DNA of 44,253 nucleotides from a virus. The position numbers and the translations under genes are program-made. The notes under the pieces were generated by a model. That model ran no database searches. It was not told the origin of the DNA and saw nothing but the letters and a program-made list of their open reading frames with translations. Location: the IMG/VR virus record IMGVR_UViG_3300017779_000023, positions 1 to 44,253 of that record. One strand, written 5' to 3'. Shown in pieces: positions 12,214-22,749 of the stretch (the stretch's first letter is position 1; each line of letters opens with the position of its first letter).

Positions 12214-15200
12214 TTACCTTTTCTTAAGTTTTTTTATTCTTGAAGGTGCTTTATTTCCTCTTCTTTTCTTTAAGTTTTTTATTCTAGAATTAGAAGATCT
12301 TGATTTTTCATATGGGTTAACGCCTACATCCCAAGTACTCCAACCTAAAGACATAGCTATTCTTTGCCAAGCAGCATGCTCGGTATCCATAGCTTCTTTT
12401 AAATTATTTATTTTTGATACAGCTCTATCTAACGGCACGTTAGTTGTAGCTGATATAACATTACCTATGGCTAAATAAGAAGGATTATCTAATCCCCAAC
12501 CATTATTTTTTATTTGTTTTTTGTTTAGCTTGTATGTTTGAGCCGCACTATATAATTTTCTTAGTTTACTACCAATAGGTGGAGATATGTTAGCCGCCTC
12601 TATAATAGTATAAGCATGATCAGCTGATCTTTTATTTTCTTGTTCTAAAAACTTCATGATAACATTTTTACCTGTAGAAGCAACCGCGCCATATATACCA
12701 CTTCCTCTTAGTATAGTATCAGCCATACTATTTGCTGTTCTTAATTTTTTAGCATCCCAATTTAAATCTTCTTCATCTTCACCACCAAACAACAACCCAA
12801 ACAAAGCGTTTTGTAAGGAAGTAAACATAAAGTTTTGTATAGCCCCATAATAAGCTATTTTAGACACATTAGTTTTCCAATCACCTCTACCAGCTACTAG
12901 ATTTTTAAATGACTTTTTAATTTCTCTAGTATACTGCATTGGTGTATTTTGAAAAGCTAGTATTAATCTACCTAATGGACCTGCTTGTTGCATTGATATT
13001 CTATCAGGTCTTGCTGACTGCTGGTTTCTTTCTGTTATTTCTCTAAAATCTGTAAAAGCTTTTTTCTCAGCAGCTTGTTGATCCAAACCTTCTTTTAAAT
13101 ATTTATTTAATCTATTTCTATAGAAAGTCGCACCACCAGAAGCAATAGCAAAGCTATCAGCTATTTGCGTAGGTAAAAAACCTTTTTTAAGTAAATAAGA
13201 TATAGCTGCATTAACTTTGTTTTTAGAGTTAGCAACAGCACTAGCTATTTCAGCTTCTTGTATATCACTTTGTAGACCTGATCTTCTTTGCTTTAAAAAG
13301 TCAGAGTTAAATATTCTACTAAAGTCTTTCCAGTATTGTGGTTGATTAGCAAAAGCAGCACCGGCTTTTAATGGGTTGTTGTCACTCCAGTTAACATAGT
13401 TTATACTAGATATCGTTTGTAATATTGCCGATCTACTATTAAAAAACATTATAGCGCCAACAGAGTTGTTGGTCCAATTCATAAAACCGTTGACCAATCT
13501 GTTCTGTCCAAAGTTTCTATTAGTACCGTTTTCCATACGATATAATATGTCATCTAAAGCTTCTCTGAATCTAGTACCATATATAGCCTCTATTTTATTC
13601 ATATTCTTCTTAGAGAATATAACATCTTTATTTGCTTTCCAGTCTTTTAAATATCTAGCTCTACTTACTGTATTGCTTATATCGTTCATATCGCTGATTA
13701 AATTACCAGCAACCCATGAATCAGTAGGTTTTAAATAACCTGATTTAATTTTGGTAACCTTAGATACTTTATCGGCAAACTCTTTTAAACTAATATCACT
13801 ATTAACTATTTTCTTTAATTCTTTTAAATCAGTTTTAGATATACCTGGAATAGTGTGTCCAGCTTTATCATATAAATAAGCTCTTATAGCTTGATCATAA
13901 CTAAAGTTATTATAATTAGTTTTCTTACCTAATAGCTTGTTTACATCTTTGTATTGTTTACGCAAAGCCCTAAAGTCATTAGCCATAGTTTGCCTAGCGT
14001 TGTTTATATCCGCTGTGCCCCTAGCAAATGGTTTAAATAAATTTTTATTAAACCACTCCATTTGTTTATCACCTTGTTTACCTTTACCTAAAAAAGAATA
14101 TATTAAGCCTTCAAAGTCTTCAGCTGAAGGTGGTAAAAAGAATTTATATTTACCTTTACCCTCGCCTAAGCTTCTAGCAGCTGCATCAGAATATGTTTTA
14201 AAGCTTAATGTACCTGTTGTTTGTTCTATTATGTCATTAAAATCTTTATCTAGTGCTTTGCTAGATTTAGCTATAGCTTGTTGAACATCTGACTTAACAT
14301 CGATAACACTTAAAACATCTTGCACGGCTTTAACGTTTTTATACGCGTCATCAGCAAAATAAAAATCATTATAACCATCTACGGCCTTACTTAACACCCA
14401 ACTTGCTTTAGCTTGTGGTGTACCATCTTCTAAACCAGTTATATTTTTTATAGGTATATCTAAACCTAAACCTTTTAAAAACTTTTGTATGGCTGGTGCT
14501 GACGCTTGTGGTCTAGCTGTTAATATAAATATATCTTTGTTACCAAACTTTCCTTGACGTTTTTGTGCAAGTTCAAACAACGGTCCTTTTGTTCCACCAA
14601 TAACTTCATTAAAATCACTAAAATCAAACTCAGTAACTTTATCTGCTATTTGTTCTGCTGTAGCTGCAAATTCAGTAGCATTTAATTCTATAGTGCTACC
14701 ATCTTTCATTTTAGCCCTAACTTTGCTTTTTGTTTTAGCAAGTGTATCATCAAAGTCAAACACACTAATACCTTTTCTTAGTTTATTACCTTGTCTAGCT
14801 ACAGACGCTGCTTGATCTAATAAATCAAACTCATTAAGCTGTTGATCTATTGTAGATTTACTTGACAACACCATGTTTTCGACAGCCGCTTGCTCTTGTT
14901 GTTTTGATCTTTGTTTAAAGTCCTCTAGTTGTTTACCAGCTAAGTTATCTATCATCATGTCATACTTAGATTTACCAGTAGTAAAATCATAAGTTGCTTT
15001 AGCTAGTGGTATATCATACATAAACCTCATATCACCAAGTGGACTATTTTTACCTAATATTTTATCTAAGTTATTAAAGTTTTTTGTAGGTCCTAGTGAC
15101 TGTTCAAAACCTTTTCTAGTAGTATGAAAGTCTTGCTCAAATGTGCCATTATATAAAGACATAGTAGTTAGTGCAGATACAGTACTGCTGTCAACAACAT

Positions 15201-18200
15201 GCTCACCTTTTATAGCAAAGTTTTGTGGACCATCTATTAAGTATACAGAAGTAAAAGGAGCTAAAGCTCTATCAGACATTACTTCGTTAGTATTAGCTTG
15301 TTTATCTCTAAAAACATACTCAATAGCGTTATCTCTATCAGGCGTACTATCAACCCATCGTTGTATAGAAGAGTTAATAGCTAAATCAAAGTTTTGTAAA
15401 GAGTTCATAACACCTTGACCTTCTGTTTCAGCTTTTAAAAAGTTGTTTACTCTTTTTATCTTTTGTGCCCTACTGATATTTTCTCCTGCTATTTTGTTTA
15501 TAAAACCTATTTCATTTGGTCCTAGTTTTTTAGAGTTAGCAGGTTCAAAGTTATCTATACCTCCATCAAAAAACTTTTTATAATATTTTTTTAATGCTGG
15601 ATCTGTTAAATCTTTATATGAAGGCGCATTACGTAGTCTATCAATAAACTCTTGTTTAAAGTTGTTACCTAAACCTCTTGCGTCAAATTTAAAAAAGCTT
15701 GTTATAAAAGCGCCCTCTGTTTTACCGCGTTTAGATTTTTGTAATTTTAATAATTCTTTTGGTAACAAACCTTTATCTATCATGTCAAATAAATAAGTTT
15801 CAACATGATCTTCAATAACATCTTGACCTTCTTGTGTTATTTCTGTTGAATTAAGCCAATACGTTTGTAATGATTTTATTTTGTTTAAAAATGGTAGATT
15901 ACTTAATACAATCTTTTTATATGCAGCTCCTTGTTTAACAGCTGCAGGTATATTTTTAATTAAAGCATTTTGTATTACGTTACCTACTATATCACTTTCT
16001 AAAGTACCATCAATAAAGTTTTGTAATACAATAGCTTGCTCTATACCCTCATAACCTAAATCAGTTAAAGCGCTAGTCATTATATCACCATTACTACCTT
16101 TTGAAAACTTAACGTTTGGATCTCTATTTATTTGTTTTGATATTATAGCTATATCATTTTCTTGTGACTGTATGCCTAATAGCTCGTTTATTTGTTCTCT
16201 TTTAGCTAAAACATCAGGTGATTGCACAACTTCCATTGTAGCATCAAACGCAAGCTCTACACCTATTTCATTAGCTAAAGCATCTTTTCTAGTACCTTTT
16301 TTTGATGGAGCTACATCTTCACCTAAGTAAAAATCTAAAAACTGTTTATCAGTAGGCGTCTTCTTTTCGTACAACGTAGGACCTGACAATCTGTTCACAT
16401 CTTTAGGTAGTAAACCTTTAGCCACGGCATCATCAACTTCTGTAGGACTTAAATTTCTTTTTACTTCTTTAGTAAATATTCTATTTTCAGGGCTAGCTGT
16501 TCTTTCAAATCTAACTAAGGTAGATATTGGTAAATTATCTACTATACTTTTTTTGTTTTTATTTAAAAAATTTTTATAGTTTTCTCTAGTACCCATCAAT
16601 TTAGCAATAGGTGTTTTTAATTCTACTCTATATCTTTTTGTTAGTTCTTTTACAAATTGTTTATTGTTTACCTCTGGTAGTCTAGTTCCAAATGTTTTTT
16701 GTACAGCATTTTTTACTTTAGTAACAAGTTCTTGTCCTATGCCTAGTTGTCTTCTAAATTTAGACCTAGTAGGACTTGTAACATCGGGTTGACTAGACGT
16801 GTCCGCAACTTGTTTAGCACCGGCAGATTCTGTAACGTCTTGCTCAAAGGCAGCTTTAGTTGCTGCTGTACCTTTTTTAAATACGTTACCAATTTTGTTT
16901 TTAAGTTGAGAGTTTATCCAACCTGATAAACTATCATTTTTACTAGGATCAAATCTTCTTATATGTGGTACTAACTCTGCTATTGTTGATGCTATAAAAT
17001 CTTCTTGTGAAAAACCAGGAGGCTTGTCAACAGGTATTTTACTTTTAATTAAACCATCAAGTAATCCATTGCTATATAAATCAGATATTACTTTTTCTGA
17101 TTCAAAAACACCAGGTCTACCCATGTTGTTTATATCGTCTTCAATACTTTTAGAAGATTTAGTTGTAACTTTACCACTTGAATCTCTTACTTCTATATCA
17201 GCAAGCTCACCACCTATTTTAGCACCTTCTTTTATAGTAGCTAACAAACCTTTACTAAACTTACCTTTCTCTACACTTTTGTTAAAATCTTTTATAAAGT
17301 TATATACATCCTTACCTGTATTAAATTTACTTTTAACACCTATGCTACTTAATATGTTTCTTTTTAAATTACCTAATTGCTTAAACATACCCTCTTGCTG
17401 TGCTTCATAAGGTATATAACCTTGAGTTATAGCATCGGAAAAAGCTGTTAACATTTCTTCTGCTCTAACGTTTTTAGGGTTATCTCTATATTGATTAAGC
17501 CTTTGTACTATATAGCTATTTTCACCTAACAACTTAGGGTCTATTTTAACTAACTCACTAGCTAAACCCGCGGCTAGCTGTTGTGTAGCGGCTGGATTAT
17601 CTTTTATAGTAGATAATAAAGCACCGTGTAGTAACTCGTGCTGAGCTACTGTAATTGCTTTTTCTTTTTTAGCTACATCTTCATTTATAACTATTTCTTG
17701 TCTACCGTCAGGATATTGTACTATAAATCCTTGATCAGTAGACTGTTTCATTTTTATTTTTTTCTTAGGATCTTTTATGTCTTTATTTAGATCTTTTATT
17801 TTTTGTTTAACAGTTTTGCTATTTTCTTTACTAAAACCTATATTTAAATCATCTGCTAGCTTTTGAGCACCTTCCATAGTACGTCTAGATATTTCTTCTC
17901 TACCAGCTGTAATATCACTATCAGCTATACGTTGATCTAGTTCTTTTATTTGATTATCTATTTTTACTGTTGTAGCTGGATCTTTATCTATTTTTTGTCT
18001 TAATAAAGCTTGCTTTTGTCTTATTAAATCTATTTGTTGAGCTGTCACCGTTTCAGGTGATACGTTAATTGCTTTTAATATATCAGCGCCATACTCAATA
18101 CCTTGATCTAAATCAGCCACAACTTTTTTCCACTTATCTTTTCTAGCTTTAGTTCTAGCTCTATCAAATTTTGTTTGCGCAGCAAGTCTTTGTTCTTTTA

Positions 18201-20145
18201 AAGCTTCTAAAACTCTAGCACCGTCTATTCTATATGCATTAAATACAGCCTCTCTTGTTTGTTTAATATCACCAGATATACCAAATGGTGCGAATACACC
18301 TGATAAAGCTAGTGTAGCAGCCGCTGTCTCTTCTATTACTTGACCGTTCATTATATCAAGATCCATATTTTTACCTACAGATATTTTTGCTATATCACCA
18401 AAACCAACATCTAATAATTCTTCGCCAAATTCAGCAACTGGTCTTGCAAAAAAGTTCATTGCAGCTGTTTTAATACCTTGTTTAGTAGCGGCACTTTTTA
18501 AGTTTTGTACTAAAGTACCCATTGTTGCTTTTCCAGCGGCACCAAAAAACAAATTAGCATCAGGCATGATTGCTTGACTTAAACCAGTACCAAAAGATTT
18601 TATTGTAGAATATATAGCAGCCTTACTATCATCAAGCCCCATCTCTTGACCTTCAAAATAATTATCTATAGCTGTCATTTTAAATGCAGCTTTCATACCG
18701 TTAAAAGTACCTTGTGTTAGTGGGGTGTTTCTACCAAATAGCTTTACAGCATCTTTGAAATTACCTTTACGCATAGCCGCTATAACACCTATAGTAAAAG
18801 GTAACATTTGAGCCGTGGTCTTAGCAGCGTTTTTACCACCAAAACCATCGCTAAAATCTAATACATATTCTTCACCTTCAGCCACACCTAAAGCGTTATT
18901 ATTGCTTACATACTTTTTATATAGATCATTTAAGTAGTCGGTACCAGTATAATAATCAACATCTTCGCTAGCTTCTGTTCTACCTCCAAATAAGCCTCTT
19001 GCACCTGATATATGAGTATCCATTATATTCGCTAACCAAAGAGACGTACCACCTGTAAAATCTATAGCTACAGTACCTAATTCATCAATAAAAGTACCTA
19101 TTATATCTCCACTTTGTCTTACAAAACTATCGCTTTCTATATTTCTTTGAGTCCACTCCTTAAAATCATCTGTCATTTCAAAGTTATTAGCAAAAACTCC
19201 TTCAGCTATATTAAACTTATACTCTTGAGCTAGATCGTTTCTTTGATCTTCGTATTTTTGTTTTAAATTATTTCTTTCAGTTTCTGATAATTTACTAAAA
19301 TCAATATCATTTATTTCTTCGCTAAGCATTTTTAGCCTACGTTTTAATACTTTACTCTTAGCTTCTGATAATATAGCTTCTTTACTATCTTTACTGCCAG
19401 ATAAAGAAACTAAATCATCATTATAAGCTAATTTTTCTAGTTGTTTGTTTGTTAGAGTGTTAAGTAATTCACTTTGTATTTCTTCGTCAATACTAATTTT
19501 TTCGTCTTGTGGCACGAAACCAAAAGTTAAAAATCCAGATGTGTTTTGTTTTTTTGCTGTGGTTAAGTTATCGAACGCTAACTTAGTTTTTTTATATGAA
19601 GAGTTGTTAATTAACTGTTGGTATTCGTAATTATTTTTTAATGAGTTGTCATATTCAGCTTGAACTTTGTCTTCAAGTTCTTGACCTTGTAAATAAAAAT
19701 TTCCTGATTTTTCTTGATTACTATAAAAATTTCTAGCAAATCCTGATTGTCTTTCAGCTTTTGCTATAGATTCATTTTCTAGATTTTTCTGTTCGTTATA
19801 CGTGTTTATTTTACTAGTAGCCAAACCATCTTCTATTTGTTTTAGACGTTTGTCTATTTCTTGTATTTTACCAACAGCCATAGGTGGCGTTTTTTTCTTT
19901 TGTTCAAGAAGATCTTGATATTCTTTGTTGTTGGTTAGTTTTATTCTATTAGTAAATACGTCAAAATCTTCTTGTGTAAATTCATCTGAATGTTGCTGCT
20001 CTACATCTGGTTCACTATTTGGATTTTCAAACTGTATACCTTGACCGCCAGAAACTTGATTATCAAACTCCCTCATTTTATCTGCTATCTCACTAGGTTT
20101 TAAACCTTGATCTATGAGATATCGCATATATTGCTGTCTATTCAT
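12214..20145 (-). CDS. Giant polyvalent virion protein (2643 aa) with HEXXH and HAD-like motifs
   Basis: This one gene fills 18% of the window. The N-terminal 350 residues are charged and helical. Around residues 800-850 lies HELLH (836-840) in ITVAQHELLHGALLST, a zinc-metallopeptidase signature. Near 1065 is RFDPSKNDSLSGWINSQLKN, a helix pattern common in phage polyvalent proteins. Residues about 1790-1960 form a HAD-like hydrolase: motif I FDFDDT (D1797, D1799), ILTARP near 1874-1879 and FADD at 1930-1933. The C-terminal third (about 2225-2520) is Ala-rich and amphipathic (NSRSAILQTISSINYVNWSD; LGRLILAFQNTPMQYTREI), as in large internal virion proteins that enter the host with DNA. Adjacent ejection proteins support delivery. 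Substrates of both enzymatic domains are unknown. Confidence 0.85.
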   Translation of the reverse strand: MNRQQYMRYLIDQGLKPSEIADKMREFDNQVSGGQGIQFENPNSEPDVEQQHSDEFTQEDFDVFTNRIKLTNNKEYQDLLEQKKKTPPMAVGKIQEIDKRLKQIEDGLATSKINTYNEQKNLENESIAKAERQSGFARNFYSNQEKSGNFYLQGQELEDKVQAEYDNSLKNNYEYQQLINNSSYKKTKLAFDNLTTAKKQNTSGFLTFGFVPQDEKISIDEEIQSELLNTLTNKQLEKLAYNDDLVSLSGSKDSKEAILSEAKSKVLKRRLKMLSEEINDIDFSKLSETERNNLKQKYEDQRNDLAQEYKFNIAEGVFANNFEMTDDFKEWTQRNIESDSFVRQSGDIIGTFIDELGTVAIDFTGGTSLWLANIMDTHISGARGLFGGRTEASEDVDYYTGTDYLNDLYKKYVSNNNALGVAEGEEYVLDFSDGFGGKNAAKTTAQMLPFTIGVIAAMRKGNFKDAVKLFGRNTPLTQGTFNGMKAAFKMTAIDNYFEGQEMGLDDSKAAIYSTIKSFGTGLSQAIMPDANLFFGAAGKATMGTLVQNLKSAATKQGIKTAAMNFFARPVAEFGEELLDVGFGDIAKISVGKNMDLDIMNGQVIEETAAATLALSGVFAPFGISGDIKQTREAVFNAYRIDGARVLEALKEQRLAAQTKFDRARTKARKDKWKKVVADLDQGIEYGADILKAINVSPETVTAQQIDLIRQKQALLRQKIDKDPATTVKIDNQIKELDQRIADSDITAGREEISRRTMEGAQKLADDLNIGFSKENSKTVKQKIKDLNKDIKDPKKKIKMKQSTDQGFIVQYPDGRQEIVINEDVAKKEKAITVAQHELLHGALLSTIKDNPAATQQLAAGLASELVKIDPKLLGENSYIVQRLNQYRDNPKNVRAEEMLTAFSDAITQGYIPYEAQQEGMFKQLGNLKRNILSSIGVKSKFNTGKDVYNFIKDFNKSVEKGKFSKGLLATIKEGAKIGGELADIEVRDSSGKVTTKSSKSIEDDINNMGRPGVFESEKVISDLYSNGLLDGLIKSKIPVDKPPGFSQEDFIASTIAELVPHIRRFDPSKNDSLSGWINSQLKNKIGNVFKKGTAATKAAFEQDVTESAGAKQVADTSSQPDVTSPTRSKFRRQLGIGQELVTKVKNAVQKTFGTRLPEVNNKQFVKELTKRYRVELKTPIAKLMGTRENYKNFLNKNKKSIVDNLPISTLVRFERTASPENRIFTKEVKRNLSPTEVDDAVAKGLLPKDVNRLSGPTLYEKKTPTDKQFLDFYLGEDVAPSKKGTRKDALANEIGVELAFDATMEVVQSPDVLAKREQINELLGIQSQENDIAIISKQINRDPNVKFSKGSNGDIMTSALTDLGYEGIEQAIVLQNFIDGTLESDIVGNVIQNALIKNIPAAVKQGAAYKKIVLSNLPFLNKIKSLQTYWLNSTEITQEGQDVIEDHVETYLFDMIDKGLLPKELLKLQKSKRGKTEGAFITSFFKFDARGLGNNFKQEFIDRLRNAPSYKDLTDPALKKYYKKFFDGGIDNFEPANSKKLGPNEIGFINKIAGENISRAQKIKRVNNFLKAETEGQGVMNSLQNFDLAINSSIQRWVDSTPDRDNAIEYVFRDKQANTNEVMSDRALAPFTSVYLIDGPQNFAIKGEHVVDSSTVSALTTMSLYNGTFEQDFHTTRKGFEQSLGPTKNFNNLDKILGKNSPLGDMRFMYDIPLAKATYDFTTGKSKYDMMIDNLAGKQLEDFKQRSKQQEQAAVENMVLSSKSTIDQQLNEFDLLDQAASVARQGNKLRKGISVFDFDDTLAKTKSKVRAKMKDGSTIELNATEFAATAEQIADKVTEFDFSDFNEVIGGTKGPLFELAQKRQGKFGNKDIFILTARPQASAPAIQKFLKGLGLDIPIKNITGLEDGTPQAKASWVLSKAVDGYNDFYFADDAYKNVKAVQDVLSVIDVKSDVQQAIAKSSKALDKDFNDIIEQTTGTLSFKTYSDAAARSLGEGKGKYKFFLPPSAEDFEGLIYSFLGKGKQGDKQMEWFNKNLFKPFARGTADINNARQTMANDFRALRKQYKDVNKLLGKKTNYNNFSYDQAIRAYLYDKAGHTIPGISKTDLKELKKIVNSDISLKEFADKVSKVTKIKSGYLKPTDSWVAGNLISDMNDISNTVSRARYLKDWKANKDVIFSKKNMNKIEAIYGTRFREALDDILYRMENGTNRNFGQNRLVNGFMNWTNNSVGAIMFFNSRSAILQTISSINYVNWSDNNPLKAGAAFANQPQYWKDFSRIFNSDFLKQRRSGLQSDIQEAEIASAVANSKNKVNAAISYLLKKGFLPTQIADSFAIASGGATFYRNRLNKYLKEGLDQQAAEKKAFTDFREITERNQQSARPDRISMQQAGPLGRLILAFQNTPMQYTREIKKSFKNLVAGRGDWKTNVSKIAYYGAIQNFMFTSLQNALFGLLFGGEDEEDLNWDAKKLRTANSMADTILRGSGIYGAVASTGKNVIMKFLEQENKRSADHAYTIIEAANISPPIGSKLRKLYSAAQTYKLNKKQIKNNGWGLDNPSYLAIGNVISATTNVPLDRAVSKINNLKEAMDTEHAAWQRIAMSLGWSTWDVGVNPYEKSRSSNSRIKNLKKRRGNKAPSRIKKLKKR

Positions 20146-20161
20146 ATCTATAGCTGTTTAT

Positions 20162-22066
20162 CTAGTTTCTAATGTATTTATCCATGACCATTATATCACC
20201 ATCGTCATATTCTTTTATTAGTTTATCTAATTCTTCTTTTTGTCTAGTTGTATTATCAGGATACTCTTGAGCTAATCTGCTTTTAATTATTTTAACATCT
20301 TGAATATATTTTGCAGCAGTAAACATGTCTCTTACTGGTCCATCTTCTAAAAACTCATAAGGATCTACAGTATAAGCTGCGTTGTAGTTATTTTGAACCA
20401 ATTCATCAACCATTAAATTAGCGGTTTTAGTAAATCCTGCATCTCTCTCTTTTTGAGTACTGTAACCCAACCTATCCATATAATAATTCATATAACCATC
20501 TTGAGATCTCATGTTATAAATTTTTTGTGTTTTAGAAGTTTGATCTTCCGTGTCGCTTAAAAACACTGTTAATTCACCACTAGATCTATCAAAATTACTA
20601 TCATATATATTTTTCTTGCTACCATCAACAGTTATGTTAGATTCATTTAAATTAGCTAATTCTACATTTTCAAAATCAGTTACATTAAAATCAGCAAAGT
20701 CTTGTGATGATATTTCAGATATATATTGATTTTTAAAATTAGGATCTTTCATTAGTGTTTCAAACTCCTTTTGACTAGGTATTTGTTCTGAATAAGTTGC
20801 AGCAAATTGCCAATTATCAATTTCAAAATTATAAGTACCATCTTCGTTTTTAACAACATTTCTTGGTAATAGTTTGTTATCTTTAAAATTATCATAGTTG
20901 TTTACTAAAGATGCGTTGTCTGTGTTTACTTCTAAAAACCTACCTGATTGATCTGATATTGTAATCTCTCTTAAGTTAGGTTTAGGAGGAGTGTTGTTGT
21001 TGGAGTTGTTGTTGTTCTTAGGTGGTGTAATTACTTTTTCTTTTGGAGTTCTTAATGCTCCAAGCTTATCTTTTATAAGTGTATCAAGAAAATTGTTTAC
21101 AGCTGCAGTATGCTCGGGATTATCTGCATCATACCTAGTTGTTTTAAAGCCAGCCATGTTATTAAATATAAAAGCTGGATTAGTACCCTCTTCTGATAAC
21201 ACTGCATTTCTTGCGTTAACTATATCTTCTTGGTATTGTGTATTCCAGTCTACAGCTTTGTTAGTTTCAGCTAAAGCTTTTTTATCTATAAAATCAATTT
21301 TAGTATCTATATTATCGCTTATTGCTTTTCTGTTTTCACCTGCGCCTCTGGCAAATATTCCTTTAGCCGACTGCAATTGCATGTTATGAAGATAATTATC
21401 TTTAGTTCCGTCGTTCCATTTTAAATAACCACCTTTAGCCTTATTTCCTTTATTATCTTCAAACACTATTTCAAACTTACCATCTCTACTAGCAACATGA
21501 TCCATAAACCTTACGGCCTCTTGATTATTAGCTATTGTTGTGTAGTCTATATCACCATTGTTTTTTACAAAATCACTTAAAGGACCAGATATACCATCTT
21601 TTATAGTTTTGATATAACCTATTCTATTTAAAACCTCTTTTTTTTGCTTTCTTGTTAAATCTTTATAAGTTAACTTATCGACATCTGTTTTAGCGTCTCT
21701 TTCGCCAATACCTAAAAATCCTTTTCTTTCTTTTGTTTTTCTAGTTTCTATAACATTACCAGATTCATCTAAAGCAACATTACCAATCAAACCATCTACT
21801 TGTTCTTGTATTGATGCAACTAAATTTTGACCTCCGCCTTCCATAGCTTCAGATATTTCATCTACACCACCTTTTATCTTTTGTAATAAACTTGGTGGCA
21901 TTGCCGCTATAGCTTCACCTGCTTCTTTTATTGACTTTTGTATTTGTTCATTAGCAGCACTAAAGTCACCAACTTTTGCAACATCACCACGTGCGTATGC
22001 ACCAGTACCTTGTTTTATACCGGGATTTTTAATGTTAGGATCGAATCTTTCTATATTTAAAGCCAT
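20162..22066 (-). CDS. Internal virion/ejection protein with Asn-rich linker
   Basis: The 634-residue protein is highly charged and mostly helical, without a recognised enzyme motif. The N-terminus (MALNIERFDPNIKNPGIKQG) resembles small phage ejection-module proteins. A low-complexity linker, PPKNNNNSNNNTPPKP near residues 350-366, separates two halves. The second half contains mixed strands (REITISDQSGRFLEVNTDN) and an acidic C-terminus (KEYDDGDIMVMDKYIRN). It lies between the giant protein and a small Gly/Ala-rich protein, an order like T7 gp14-15-16, so a role in the internal core or DNA ejection is likely. It is 16 bases upstream of the giant gene. Confidence 0.6.
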   Translation of the reverse strand: MALNIERFDPNIKNPGIKQGTGAYARGDVAKVGDFSAANEQIQKSIKEAGEAIAAMPPSLLQKIKGGVDEISEAMEGGGQNLVASIQEQVDGLIGNVALDESGNVIETRKTKERKGFLGIGERDAKTDVDKLTYKDLTRKQKKEVLNRIGYIKTIKDGISGPLSDFVKNNGDIDYTTIANNQEAVRFMDHVASRDGKFEIVFEDNKGNKAKGGYLKWNDGTKDNYLHNMQLQSAKGIFARGAGENRKAISDNIDTKIDFIDKKALAETNKAVDWNTQYQEDIVNARNAVLSEEGTNPAFIFNNMAGFKTTRYDADNPEHTAAVNNFLDTLIKDKLGALRTPKEKVITPPKNNNNSNNNTPPKPNLREITISDQSGRFLEVNTDNASLVNNYDNFKDNKLLPRNVVKNEDGTYNFEIDNWQFAATYSEQIPSQKEFETLMKDPNFKNQYISEISSQDFADFNVTDFENVELANLNESNITVDGSKKNIYDSNFDRSSGELTVFLSDTEDQTSKTQKIYNMRSQDGYMNYYMDRLGYSTQKERDAGFTKTANLMVDELVQNNYNAAYTVDPYEFLEDGPVRDMFTAAKYIQDVKIIKSRLAQEYPDNTTRQKEELDKLIKEYDDGDIMVMDKYIRN

Positions 22067-22077
22067 ATTATTTTATT

Positions 22078-22749
22078 TTAACCAAATTGTTTTGCGGCAC
22101 CTAATCCAGCACTAACAGCATTTGGTATAGCTGAACCAAATATACCTATTGATTGTTGTTGTAAAGCGTTTGCGTTTGTTTGATAACCCGTTTGTAAACC
22201 AGCTAATCTATCTAACTGAGCATTATCTCTGTTTTCTTGTGTTTCAAACTTATAAGCTTCTCCTTGAGCTCTCATTGATTGTATTCTTCTTGCTTCACCC
22301 ATACGAGCACCCATAAGATCTTGAGCACCTTGAGCTCTCATTATTGAATTTTTAGCCTCTTGTTGACCTATAGTATTAGCTATTTCTCTACTAGATCTGT
22401 TAGCACCAAACATTAAAGCCGTAGCACCACCCCCACCATAACCAAACCTTAAAGCTTGATCAGTCATGTTTGCTAAATTAACATCAGACATTTCTCTTTC
22501 AAATTCAGCTGCACCAGTTGCAACTTGTAAGTTATCAAACTGATTACTTAACATAGAGTCTAAACTAGTCATACCAGCAAAAGGATCTATAACATCCTGT
22601 CTGTTTCTTTCTTTTTCGTCTATCTTGTCTTGTGTTGCTTGTGCTGCTCTACGGTTGTTCTTTGCTGCTTTAGCCGCCATACTACCTGTTACCGCGCTAC
22701 CTATCAAGGAAGCTCCACCAATAATTGCTGCTCCTACTATAAAACTCAT
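22078..22749 (-). CDS. Small internal virion (ejection) protein, gp14-like in character
   Basis: The 223-residue protein opens with a hydrophobic Gly/Ala segment (MSFIVGAAIIGGASLIGSAV) that could cross a membrane, followed by Ala-rich helix (AAKAAKNNRRAAQATQDKID), Gln/Ala/Met-rich central helices (QEAKNSIMRAQGAQDLMGAR) and another Gly/Ala segment near the end (AVSAGLGAAKQFG). This mix of small-residue helices and hydrophobic ends is typical of podovirus internal core proteins that form an ejection channel. Sequence identity to a named family was not established. The start overlaps the cupin gene stop as ATGA at 22746-22749. Confidence 0.65.
   Translation of the reverse strand: MSFIVGAAIIGGASLIGSAVTGSMAAKAAKNNRRAAQATQDKIDEKERNRQDVIDPFAGMTSLDSMLSNQFDNLQVATGAAEFEREMSDVNLANMTDQALRFGYGGGGATALMFGANRSSREIANTIGQQEAKNSIMRAQGAQDLMGARMGEARRIQSMRAQGEAYKFETQENRDNAQLDRLAGLQTGYQTNANALQQQSIGIFGSAIPNAVSAGLGAAKQFG

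Noticed and set aside
17024-17410. 128-residue + strand ORF antisense to the giant gene
   Set aside because: It is Leu/Ser-rich, as expected from the reverse of Lys/Glu-rich helices, and has no start context or motif.
12214-20145. Giant protein as a phage virion RNA polymerase (N4 or crAss-like)
   Set aside because: No RNA polymerase DFDGD or double-psi barrel motif was seen; the FDFDDT motif is in a HAD context with ILTARP and FADD.
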